Assembly (NCBI GenBank): GCA_021779435.1 | Contig: JAJYAR010000070.1 | Span: forward strand, 1-9,282 | DNA: 9,282 bases | Reading direction: 5' to 3' | DNA from: a bacterium | GTDB taxonomy: Bacteria; Verrucomicrobiota; Verrucomicrobiae; JAJYAR01 | Shown: positions 1 to 8,129 of the stretch, piece after piece | Numbering within the stretch: the first letter of the stretch is position 1 | How the letters are laid out: the number at the start of each line of letters is the position of its first letter | Notes under the pieces: model-generated | Told to the model about the DNA's origin: nothing | The model's database searches: none | The model's input: the letters and a program-made list of their open reading frames with translations, nothing else | Position numbers and translations under genes: made by a program

Positions 1-47
1 CGATCTGAAAGGGCCGAATCGCGGTCACCCCCGCGCTCATCTCGCTG
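1..47 (+). other. upstream remnant of cheA (end of P1 domain) with apparent frameshift
   Basis: The cheA reading frame stays open upstream of its first possible start codon (48) back to position 9 and reads like the end of a CheA P1 (Hpt) domain, with KGRIAVTPALISLV running straight into LAARDHIQQML. An in-frame TGA at 6-8 blocks it. The +1-shifted frame over bases 2-13 reads D-L-K-G, which would join naturally to R-I-A-V if one base of the AAAGGGCC run (8-15) were removed. I therefore read this as coding sequence interrupted by a one-base insertion, either a sequence error near the edge or a real mutation. Only about 15 bases support the shift, so confidence is moderate. Confidence 0.5.
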
Positions 48-1841
48 GTGCTCGCCGCGCGTGACCATATCCAGCAGATGCTCGGCGCAGGCCCGGGCGA
101 TGCAGCCGGCTTCCGCGTGGAAAGCGACCGGCTCGCGGCCGAGCTCCGGGAGATCATGCCAGGCAATGCCGACGGGCGTCCGGCCCGGGACGCGACCAAG
201 CCGGTTGCTGCGGTGCCAACGACACCGCCGGCCGGTCATTGCGAGTCAACCGCGTGCTATCGGATTCATTTCAAGCCGGCCGAAAACCTCGCGGCGACGG
301 GACTCGATCCCGCCTCCCTGCTCAATGAGCTCCGCGGCCTGGGCGCCTGCACGATCACCGCCGACACGTCCGGCCTTCCCGCGCTCGATGCGCTGGATCC
401 GACGAGGTGCCATCTTGCCTGGGACATCGAGCTCACGACCGATCGCGGTCTCAATGCGATCCGCGATGTGTTCATCTTCGCGGAGGACGGCGCCGTCCTG
501 CGGATCGAGCCATGTGGGCTTGCGGTCGTGCCTGCGACCTCACCCGCGGCTCCGGACAGTGGATTGCGCGCTCCTGAACGCCTGCCCACGCCTGCTCGTC
601 CTGCCAGCAACGACGGTGCGAACGCAGAGAGGGTGAGGGCGATCCGTGAGGGCGTTGTCCGCGTCCCTTCGGCGAAGCTCGACCACATCGTCAGCCTGAT
701 CGGCGAGCTCGTCATGAACGAGTCGCGGCTGTCCCAGGTGTCCGCCCGGCTGAACTCGGGCGAACTCGCCGCGCCCGTCGAGGCGATCGAAAGGCTCATT
801 GCCGAGATGCGCGACGCCGTCCTCGGCATTCGGATGATGCCAATCGGCTCGACGTTCAGCCGGTTCAAGCGGCTGGTTCACGACCTCTCGCACGATCTCG
901 GTAAGGAGGTCGATCTGGTCACCGAGGGCGCCGAGACCGAGCTCGACAAGACTGTCCTCGACCAACTCTCGGATCCACTCGTTCACCTGATCCGGAACAG
1001 CATCGATCATGGATTCGGCACGCCCGCCGAGCGGATCTCGATGGGAAAGCCGCCACGCGGCACGGTGCGTCTGGCCGCCTCCCATGAAGGATCTCACGTG
1101 GTCGTCACCGTCCAGGACGATGGGCGCGGACTCGACGCCGAGCGGATCCGCGCGAAGGCGGTCGAACAGAAGCTCATCAGCCCCGACGCCACCCTGAGCG
1201 AGGCCGAGATCTTCAATCTGATCTTCCTGCCCGGCTTCTCGACCGCCGCAAAGGTGACCGAGGTGTCCGGTCGCGGCGTCGGGATGGACGTGGTCCGGAA
1301 GCAGATCGACGCCCTCCGTGGCGGCATCCAGCTCACGAGCCGGAAAGGCGAGGGGACAACCGTGTCGCTGGCGCTGCCGCTCACCCTGGCGATCATCGAG
1401 GGGCTGCTCGTCACGGTGGCGGGCGATCCGTTCATCATCCCGATGTCGGTCGTGATGGAGAACGTCGAGCTCCGCCGTTCCGAGCGCACGCGCAACAACG
1501 GACGCAATCTCGTGAACGTCCGCGGCGAGCTGGTCCCGTATCTCCATTTGCGCGAGCTGTTCAAAGTTCCCGGCGAGGAGCCTGAGATCGAGAAGATCGT
1601 GATCGCCCGGTTCGGGCACAACCGCGTGGGGCTCGTCGTCGACAAGGTCCTGGGGAGCCATCAAACGGTCATCCAGTCGCTTGGCCGGATGTTCAGGGAC
1701 ATCTCCGTCGTATCCGGCGGGACGATTCTCGGCGACGGACGAGTGGCCCTGATCCTCGACCTGTCCGGCATTGTCGCCTGTGCCGAGAAGGACATCGGCG
1801 GCCTCGAGACCAAACGGCCGGTGTTCGCATCGGTGAACTGA
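48..1841 (+). CDS. cheA: chemotaxis histidine kinase CheA (5' truncated)
   Basis: CheA is the cytoplasmic kinase of the chemosensory array. It autophosphorylates on a P1-domain histidine under receptor/CheW control and passes the phosphate to CheY and CheB. Numbering from the GTG at 48 (597 codons), residues 1-37 are the tail of P1. Residues about 68-155 form a P2-like alpha/beta domain. Residues about 203-262 are the P3 dimerisation helices (VPSAKLDHIVSLIGELV). About 262-444 is the HATPase domain, with N box DPLVHLIRNSIDHG (309-322), G1 DDGRGLD (357-363), G2 GRGVGMD (408-414) and GEGTT (434-438). About 446-581 is the P5 CheW-like domain. All ATP-binding motifs are intact. The phospho-accepting histidine must lie upstream of the window. 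GTG 48 is only the first in-frame start: it has no ribosome-binding site, and homologous-looking sequence continues upstream, so it is probably not the true start. cheY follows after 15 bp. Confidence 0.93.
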   Translation: MLAARDHIQQMLGAGPGDAAGFRVESDRLAAELREIMPGNADGRPARDATKPVAAVPTTPPAGHCESTACYRIHFKPAENLAATGLDPASLLNELRGLGACTITADTSGLPALDALDPTRCHLAWDIELTTDRGLNAIRDVFIFAEDGAVLRIEPCGLAVVPATSPAAPDSGLRAPERLPTPARPASNDGANAERVRAIREGVVRVPSAKLDHIVSLIGELVMNESRLSQVSARLNSGELAAPVEAIERLIAEMRDAVLGIRMMPIGSTFSRFKRLVHDLSHDLGKEVDLVTEGAETELDKTVLDQLSDPLVHLIRNSIDHGFGTPAERISMGKPPRGTVRLAASHEGSHVVVTVQDDGRGLDAERIRAKAVEQKLISPDATLSEAEIFNLIFLPGFSTAAKVTEVSGRGVGMDVVRKQIDALRGGIQLTSRKGEGTTVSLALPLTLAIIEGLLVTVAGDPFIIPMSVVMENVELRRSERTRNNGRNLVNVRGELVPYLHLRELFKVPGEEPEIEKIVIARFGHNRVGLVVDKVLGSHQTVIQSLGRMFRDISVVSGGTILGDGRVALILDLSGIVACAEKDIGGLETKRPVFASVN

Positions 1842-1856
1842 AGCACCGGCATCACG

Positions 1857-2234
1857 ATGGTCAGAATACTTCTGATCGACGATTCCGAGTCGCTGCTGTT
1901 CGTCATCGAACAGGTGCTGCTGAGCGGCGGCCATGAGGTGGTCGCAAGACATTCCAGCGCGGAGGCCCTCGGGCTCCTCGAAGCCGACGCGCGGTTCGAC
2001 GTGATCGTGACGGACATGTACATGCCGCCGCCCGACGGTTTCGAGATCATGCAGGCGGCCCGGAACCGGCCGTCGCCCGTTCCGCTGATCGTCATGAGCA
2101 CGAATCCACTCGCATGCGACGTGTTTCGCGCCGCCCGCGCCATGGGCGCGGTTGATACCCTTCAGAAGCCCTTTCCGCCCGAAAAGCTTCTCCGGGCGGT
2201 GTCGGCCGCGGTGTCCCGGCACCGCGCCGTCTGA
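1857..2234 (+). CDS. cheY: single-domain response regulator, CheY-like
   Basis: This is a stand-alone receiver of 125 residues, the usual CheY length, with no output domain. The acidic pair is D8-D9 (LLIDDSES), the phospho-acceptor D53 (VIVTDMYMPPPDG), the switch Ser S81 (LIVMST) and the conserved lysine K104 (LQKPF). All residues needed for phosphorylation are present. It most likely takes phosphate from the CheA encoded 15 bp upstream and carries it to a motor, pilus apparatus or other target. The sequence cannot show which, or whether it is instead a phosphate sink. The ATG at 1857 puts the first beta strand (VRILLID) directly at the N terminus as in CheY. The mcp gene follows after 37 bp, so both are probably on the cheA transcript. 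No Shine-Dalgarno sequence is visible. The name cheY rests on context and single-domain architecture. Confidence 0.88.
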   Translation: MVRILLIDDSESLLFVIEQVLLSGGHEVVARHSSAEALGLLEADARFDVIVTDMYMPPPDGFEIMQAARNRPSPVPLIVMSTNPLACDVFRAARAMGAVDTLQKPFPPEKLLRAVSAAVSRHRAV

Positions 2235-2271
2235 GTTCCCCGTTGAATTTCCCCAACCTGTCCGCACCTCC

Positions 2272-3999
2272 ATGAACATCAAGAACCTCTCAGTCGGAAA
2301 ACGCATCACCATCGGATTTTCGACGGTGATCCTGATCACGGCGCTGCTCGCCGCCTACTGCATCGCGCACTTGAACGACATCGACGGCAAGTCCAACGCC
2401 ATCGTCAAGGACGCGATGCCTGGCGTTTACCTTATTGGTCAGATCGAGTCGAACGCCCGCTCGATGCTTGCCGAGCAGTACCGTGACATTCTCGAGACCG
2501 ACGACGCCGAGATCGCGCGCATCGGCCAGACGGTCCAACAGCTGCGTGAGAAGAATACGAAGCTGGTCGACGAGTACGAGACCTCGGTGATTCGCGCGGA
2601 GGACCGCAGGCTTTTCGAACAGATCAAGGCCACGCGGCAGGGCTATGCCGTGACGCTCGAGGAGGTGCTGCAGCTCTGCGCCCAGCACAAGAATGAGGAG
2701 GCGATGAAGGCCATGCGCACCAAGAGCGTGCCGGCGTACGAGAAATACATCGCGGCGATTCGCGCGTCGGTCGACTCGAACAAGGCCTACGGCGACGGAG
2801 CGGGAAATGACATCTCGACCGCGGTGTCCCAGGCGAAGACCGGACTGCTCATCGGCATATTCGCCGCCCTGGTCATCGCGACGACCGTCGCACTGTTGAT
2901 CGCGCGGAGCATCACACGGCCGATCGCGGCAGCGGTTGTGGCCGTCGAGCGGGTCGCGAACGGCGACCTTACGGCGAACATCGAGAACGACTCGAGGGAT
3001 GAGATCGGGAAGATCTGCGCCGCCATGAACAAGATGATCCAGAACCTGCGCGATATCATGAATGAAATCGGCATCGCGACGGGCAATGTGGCATCCGGCA
3101 GCGAGCAGATGAGCGCGACGGCACAGCAGCTTTCGCAGGGCGCCGCCGAGCAGGCCGCGGCGGCCGAGGAGAGCACGTCCTCGATGGAGGAGATGGCCGC
3201 GAGCATCGAGCGCAACGCCGACAACGCGAAGCAGACCGACAAGATCGCGAGCAAGGCCGCCGACGACGCAAAGGCCGGCGGCGACTCCGTCGCGCGCACG
3301 GTCGCGGCGATGCGCGAGGTTGCGGACAAGATCAGCATCATCGAGGAAATCGCCCGCAAGACGGATCTCCTGGCGCTCAACGCCGCCGTCGAGGCGGCGC
3401 GAGCCGGCGAGCACGGAAAGGGTTTCGCCGTCGTTGCAAGTGAAGTCCGCAAGCTTGCGGAGCGCAGCCAGACGGCCGCCGCCGAGATCAGCCGGATCAC
3501 CGCCTCGGGTGTCCAGGTTGCCGAGCAGGCGGGCGAGATGCTCACCAAGCTTGTGCCCGACATTCGAAAGACCGCCGAGCTCGTTCAGGAAATCGCCGCC
3601 GCGAGTGGCGAGCAGAACACCGGAGCCATGCAGGTGAACAAGGCCATCCAGCAACTCGACCAGGTCATCCAGCAGAATTCGTCAGCCTCCGAGGAAATGG
3701 CATCCACGGCCGAGGAGCTCTCGTCGCAGGCACAGCAGCTGCAGGCGTCCATTGCGTTCTTCAAGGTGAATGCCTCGGGCGATCGTGCCGCCCGGGCCGC
3801 CGCAGCGAAGCCCGTGGCGCCAAAAACCGCCGCGCCGAAGGCGGCTGCCGCCCCCGCCGCGGTCGCGCACATGCCGCAGCGCGCGGCGGGGACCAATGGC
3901 AATGGCGATCGCAGCCAGATGCGGAATGGCAACGGCGTCGCGATCTCACTCGACAAGCCGGCGGGTGATTCGAGGGACCGCGATTTTCAGAAATATTGA
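2272..3999 (+). CDS. methyl-accepting chemotaxis protein (4HB sensor, HAMP, signalling domain)
   Basis: A transmembrane chemoreceptor of 575 residues. TM1 is about residues 12-32. About 33-188 is an extracytoplasmic, mostly helical region of the four-helix-bundle (4HB_MCP) kind. TM2 is about 190-212 (GLLIGIFAALVIATTVALLI), the HAMP linker about 212-264, and the coiled-coil signalling hairpin about 266-498. The highly conserved tip, ALNAAVEAARAGEHGKGF (368-385), contacts CheA and CheW. After 500 comes a roughly 70-residue Ala/Pro/Lys then Asn/Gly-rich tail ending in DFQKY, which fits the aromatic xZxxZ pattern of CheR/CheB-binding pentapeptides. The ATG at 2272 was chosen because it opens directly into the basic stretch before TM1. 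The frame extends to a TTG at 2152, but that would overlap cheY by 83 bp and add a Pro/Arg-rich leader. The ligand cannot be predicted. The stop lies 14 bp before cheW. Confidence 0.93.
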   Translation: MNIKNLSVGKRITIGFSTVILITALLAAYCIAHLNDIDGKSNAIVKDAMPGVYLIGQIESNARSMLAEQYRDILETDDAEIARIGQTVQQLREKNTKLVDEYETSVIRAEDRRLFEQIKATRQGYAVTLEEVLQLCAQHKNEEAMKAMRTKSVPAYEKYIAAIRASVDSNKAYGDGAGNDISTAVSQAKTGLLIGIFAALVIATTVALLIARSITRPIAAAVVAVERVANGDLTANIENDSRDEIGKICAAMNKMIQNLRDIMNEIGIATGNVASGSEQMSATAQQLSQGAAEQAAAAEESTSSMEEMAASIERNADNAKQTDKIASKAADDAKAGGDSVARTVAAMREVADKISIIEEIARKTDLLALNAAVEAARAGEHGKGFAVVASEVRKLAERSQTAAAEISRITASGVQVAEQAGEMLTKLVPDIRKTAELVQEIAAASGEQNTGAMQVNKAIQQLDQVIQQNSSASEEMASTAEELSSQAQQLQASIAFFKVNASGDRAARAAAAKPVAPKTAAPKAAAAPAAVAHMPQRAAGTNGNGDRSQMRNGNGVAISLDKPAGDSRDRDFQKY

Positions 4000-4013
4000 G
4001 CCATCCCCGCACC

Positions 4014-4492
4014 ATGTCCGCCCAACCGACCCAGTACCTGACCTACAAGCTCGGCGACGAGATGTTCGCCGTCGGGGTATCGCAGGTTCGCGAGATCCTC
4101 GAGATGGCGCCGATCACGAAGGTCCCCACCGCGCCCGACTACATGCGCGGTGTCGTCAACGTGCGTGGCAACGCCATTCCCGTCGTGGATCTCCGGCTGA
4201 AATTCGGGCTCCCTCGGGACGAGGATACGCTGCACACGCGCATCATCGTCCTCGAACTGAAGCTCGACGGTGAATCGTGCGTCATCGGCGGAATCGCCGA
4301 CAGCGTGCACGAGGTGATCGAGCTCGACCCCAGCCAGACCACGCCGCCGCCGACCATCGCCATGCGCTGGCGCAGCGACTTCATCCGCGGCATGGGGCGC
4401 CGGGGCGAGGAGTTCATCATCATCCTCGACATCGATGCGGTCTTCACGGCCGGCGACCTCGCTCTCGTCGGGGCGCAGCCGGCCACGGCCGC

Positions 4493-4496
<4 letters not shown>
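4014..4496 (+). CDS. cheW: chemotaxis coupling protein CheW
   Basis: CheW is the SH3-like adaptor that bridges receptor tips and the CheA P5 domain in the cytoplasmic array. The 160-residue product is a single CheW domain: first strand YLTYKLGDEMFAV (8-20), helix VSQVREILEM (22-31), then PDYMRGVVNVRGNAIPVVDLR (41-61), the hallmark second-subdomain turn, and a closing FIIILDIDAVF (134-144). Length and order match ordinary stand-alone CheW with no extra domain. The ATG at 4014 is chosen. A TTG at 3996, overlapping the mcp stop, would add six residues (MSHPRT) and cannot be excluded. The cheW stop overlaps the cheR start by 4 bp (ATGA), which suggests translational coupling and a fixed ratio. 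It presumably couples the receptor encoded immediately upstream to the CheA of the same operon. Confidence 0.94.
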
Positions 4497-6482
<1,986 letters not shown>

Positions 6483-6497
6483 AATGGATTTTACGTT

Positions 6498-7379
6498 GTG
6501 CAGCTTCCTCAACCACGCGCGATTCACGCGCGGCCGAGCATCCGAGTGAACGCATCTCCCGATCCTGCATCCCGTGCCGCCGCGCTGCGCGTTGTGGTCG
6601 CCGACGACGACAAGGCCTGCCGCTTTGCCTCCTCAATGCTCCTGCGTGGGGCGGGCTTCGAGGTCATCGAGGCGGAAAACGCGACCGGCGCGCTGGCTGC
6701 CCTCGCGGCGGGCGGCGTGTCCCTCGTGCTCGCCGACATCAACATGCCCGGCAATGAGCGGCTTGAACTCGTCCGGGAGGTGCATGTCCGGCACACCGGG
6801 ATGCCGATCATACTTTTCACCGGCTACGCCACGGCCGAGACCGCGATCCAGTCGGTGAATTCGGGAGTGGTGGCGTACCTCGAGAAACCGGTCCGCGCGG
6901 ATCAGCTCCTCGACGCGGTGCAGCGTGCGGTCGGGCTGTACGAGACGCGGCGTGTCGTCACGCGCAGCCTCGAGGAACTCCGCGGATGGACGAACGATCT
7001 CGACCATCTCGACCGGCAGATGCGCGACCCGCGTTGCGCGGCGCAGACACATGCGATCGGAACCTATCTCGACCTTTCGCTGCGGCACGTGATGACGTCG
7101 ATCGGCACGCTCTCGGACGTCATTCACGTGCTGGCGCGTTCGCCTGGCGGCGCCGCCGGGATGCGTACCCACGAGCTGGAGAGTGCGCTGAAGGACGCCA
7201 TCTCGGTGCTCGAGCGGACGAAGCGGGATTTCAAGTCCAAGGAACTGGCCGAGCTCCGGCAGCGGCTCGAACGCGTGGCGGGGATTGCGTCGGCAGGCCC
7301 GGCTGCGCCGGCGGCCAGGGCCGAACTGCATATCACTTCAGACCGCGACCGGTTCCGGGAGCTCGAGCCCCGAACCTGA
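6498..7379 (+). CDS. response regulator: receiver plus unrecognised helical C-terminal region
   Basis: Residues about 28-148 (numbered from GTG 6498, 293 codons) are a complete receiver: acidic cluster D36-D38 (VVVADDDKA), phospho-acceptor D80 (LVLADINMPG), T108 (ILFTGYA) and K130 (LEKPV). The remaining 145 residues match no output domain that I recognise. They show no helix-turn-helix, GGDEF, EAL, HD-GYP, phosphatase or sigma-54 ATPase motif, and look helical and charged (for example VLERTKRDFKSKELAELRQR at 237-256). It is the last gene of the che run, 15 bp after cheB, so CheA is a plausible phosphodonor, but an unseen kinase is possible. The start is uncertain: GTG 6498 gives a 27-residue leader, and GTG 6546 (V17) would also keep the whole receiver. 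Function is unknown beyond phosphate-controlled signalling. Confidence 0.85.
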   Translation: MQLPQPRAIHARPSIRVNASPDPASRAAALRVVVADDDKACRFASSMLLRGAGFEVIEAENATGALAALAAGGVSLVLADINMPGNERLELVREVHVRHTGMPIILFTGYATAETAIQSVNSGVVAYLEKPVRADQLLDAVQRAVGLYETRRVVTRSLEELRGWTNDLDHLDRQMRDPRCAAQTHAIGTYLDLSLRHVMTSIGTLSDVIHVLARSPGGAAGMRTHELESALKDAISVLERTKRDFKSKELAELRQRLERVAGIASAGPAAPAARAELHITSDRDRFRELEPRT

Positions 7380-7386
7380 GCGTCGC

Positions 7387-7403
7387 CCGCCCGCAGTGGG
7401 CGG
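7387..7403 (+). terminator. possible weak hairpin at the end of the che operon
   Basis: A 6-bp perfect stem CCGCCC / GGGCGG with loop GCAGT starts 8 bp after the stop of the last che gene. No T-run follows (AAGCGCTCC comes next), so it does not qualify as a classical intrinsic terminator. It could stabilise the 3' end of the transcript, weakly attenuate read-through into the cytochrome gene, or be chance in GC-rich DNA. Confidence 0.25.
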
Positions 7404-7443
7404 AAGCGCTCCGAATGCAACGCAGTGGACAAAAAACGCGGGG

Positions 7444-7463
7444 AAGAAATGACAAGAAATGAC
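7444..7463 (+). repeat. perfect 10-bp tandem direct repeat upstream of the cytochrome gene
   Basis: The unit AAGAAATGAC occurs twice back to back, ending 14 bp before the cytochrome c start codon. It stands out as an A-rich patch in otherwise very GC-rich DNA. Adjacent identical copies one helical turn apart could be a protein-binding site, or simply a small duplication in the untranslated leader. A TGGACA at 7426-7431 resembles a -35 box, but no good -10 box is found 16-18 bp after it, so I do not call a promoter. Confidence 0.6.
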
Positions 7464-7477
7464 TATCCTTCGCAGTG

Positions 7478-7807
7478 ATGAACCTGAAACTCTTTGTGCT
7501 TCTGGGAGTGCTCGCGGCCGGCATCACGGCCGCATCGGCGGCGGATGCGAAAGCCAACTGGGATGAACATTGCGCCAAGTGCCACGGGGCGGCCGGAAAG
7601 GCCGACACCAACATGGGCAAGCGCCTCAAGTTGAAGGACTATTCCGATGCCAAGGTGCAGGCGGCATTGACGGACGAGATGCTGCTCAATGCGACCATGA
7701 AGGGCGTCACGATCGACGGTAAGGAGAAGATGAAGGCCTATGGCGACAAGCTCACCGAGGAAGAGGGCAAGGCGCTCGTTGCGCTGATCCGCAGCTTCAA
7801 GTCTTGA
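7478..7807 (+). CDS. small secreted monohaem cytochrome c
   Basis: A 109-residue class I-type cytochrome c. Residues 1-21 are a signal peptide (short basic start MNLK, hydrophobic LFVLLGVLAAGITA, cleavage likely after ASA), so the protein should be exported and receive its haem outside the cytoplasmic membrane. The haem-binding CAKCH is at 32-36 and M85 in KEKMKAYGDKLTEEE is the likely distal axial ligand. The mature part of about 88 residues is lysine-rich and the size of a single cytochrome c domain, suitable as a soluble periplasmic electron carrier. The partner oxidase or reductase is not in the window. ATG 7478 is preferred; the GTG directly before it at 7475 would only add one residue. 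It stands 98 bp after the che operon and ends in its own strong terminator, so a separate unit is likely, although read-through from upstream is possible. Confidence 0.92.
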   Translation: MNLKLFVLLGVLAAGITAASAADAKANWDEHCAKCHGAAGKADTNMGKRLKLKDYSDAKVQAALTDEMLLNATMKGVTIDGKEKMKAYGDKLTEEEGKALVALIRSFKS

Positions 7808-7833
7808 GGGTCCCACGGGGATCCATTGCTTCA

Positions 7834-7864
7834 CCCGGGGTGCGTCGAGCACCTCGGGTTTTTT
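7834..7864 (+). terminator. Rho-independent terminator after the cytochrome c gene
   Basis: A 10-bp stem, CCCGGGGTGC paired with GCACCTCGGG (one G-T wobble), closes a GTCGA loop and is followed immediately by six T residues (7859-7864). It lies 26 bp after the cytochrome stop codon. This is a strong intrinsic terminator for + strand transcription and isolates the cytochrome from the helicase gene. Confidence 0.92.
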
Positions 7865-7905
7865 GTGATGGGGCGACGACGGTCGTGCGGGCTCGATGTG
7901 GCCGT

Positions 7906-7938
7906 TGTAGCCGGGGTCCGCAGACCCCGGTGCCTTGG
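7906..7938 (+). repeat. REP-like palindrome, copy 1 (GTAG head)
   Basis: After T, the tetranucleotide GTAG (7907-7910) precedes a perfect 8-bp hairpin, CCGGGGTC with loop CGCA and GACCCCGG (7911-7930), followed by TGCCTTGG. The same 33 bp recur identically at 8033-8065, and weaker similarity continues about 10 bp further in both. A GTAG foot plus imperfect or perfect stem-loop is the known layout of REP elements associated with RAYT transposases; that link is inference, as no RAYT gene is in the window. Confidence 0.85.
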
Positions 7939-7976
7939 GTTCCGGCGAGTCCAGCGCTCGCGCCTAACCTGGATCA

Positions 7977-8008
7977 CCAAGCCCCGGCCTCTGCGGAGAC
8001 CGGCTACA
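7977..8008 (-). repeat. REP-like palindrome, copy 2 (inverted, diverged)
   Basis: On the - strand this reads TGTAG, then stem CCGGTCTC, loop CGCA, and GAGGCCGG (7984-8003), then GGCTTGG. It is the reverse-oriented relative of the flanking copies. The loop CGCA, the GTAG head and the CTTGG tail are kept. The stem has changed on both arms so that all eight pairs still form (one T-G wobble). Confidence 0.8.
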
Positions 8009-8032
8009 CCAAACCACCTGAATGCTTCTCGC

Positions 8033-8065
8033 TGTAGCCGGGGTCCGCAGACCCCGGTGCCTTGG
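8033..8065 (+). repeat. REP-like palindrome, copy 3 (GTAG head)
   Basis: Identical over 33 bp to the copy at 7906-7938, with GTAG at 8034-8037 and the hairpin at 8038-8057 (8-bp stem, loop CGCA). Together with the inverted copy at 7977-8008 it can form a longer two-element fold around a 24-nt spacer, as in BIME-type REP pairs. It ends 64 bp before the helicase start. Confidence 0.85.
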
Positions 8066-8129
8066 ATTCTGGAGACCTGAAACGCCGGGTGGACTTCGTT
8101 GCTCTCCGCGTGTTCGGTGATGGCGCTTC

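Larger units (their letters stand above)
7808..8129. other. 322-bp intergenic region with terminator and REP cluster
   Basis: The gap between the cytochrome and helicase genes contains the terminator at 7834-7864 and three REP-like palindromes (7906-7938, 7977-8008, 8033-8065), listed separately. Short open frames here run through the palindromes and have no coding character. The last 60 bp before the helicase (8070-8129) must hold its promoter or leader, but I see no clear -35/-10 pair; GGTGATGG at 8117-8124 is at best a weak ribosome-binding site. No RNA gene or coding sequence is evident. Confidence 0.7.

Noticed and set aside
8..15. AAAGGGC as a programmed -1 slippery heptamer in cheA
   Set aside because: The heptamer is phased in the downstream frame, and -1 slippage would leave that frame. 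Joining the upstream P1-like residues needs the opposite (+1) shift, so an error or mutation is more likely.
2152..2271. TTG start at 2152 giving a longer chemoreceptor
   Set aside because: It would overlap cheY by 83 bp and place a 40-residue Pro/Arg-rich leader before TM1. The ATG at 2272 gives the normal receptor N terminus.
540..2339. 599-codon open frame on the - strand across cheA and cheY
   Set aside because: It is the mirror of strongly biased GC-rich codons. The product has no recognisable domain, while the + strand holds complete CheA and CheY motifs. The same applies to long - strand frames at 2290-3654, 4139-5308 and 5217-6527.
3772..3996. Ala/Pro-rich receptor tail as a frameshifted or junk extension
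   Set aside because: The frame is continuous with no disruption, codon usage matches the rest, and it ends in a plausible functional pentapeptide close to the next gene.
7426..7469. Sigma-70 promoter for the cytochrome gene (TGGACA ... )
   Set aside because: The -35-like hexamer has no acceptable -10 box 16-18 bp downstream; CTATCC at 7463-7468 is too far away.
7906..8065. CRISPR array
   Set aside because: Only three units, one of them inverted and diverged, with unequal spacers and a strong internal palindrome. No cas genes are nearby. A REP cluster explains it better.
7804..8080. Short + strand open frames (77 and 84 codons) in the intergenic region
   Set aside because: They run through the terminator and the REP palindromes, have low-complexity translations and no start signals.
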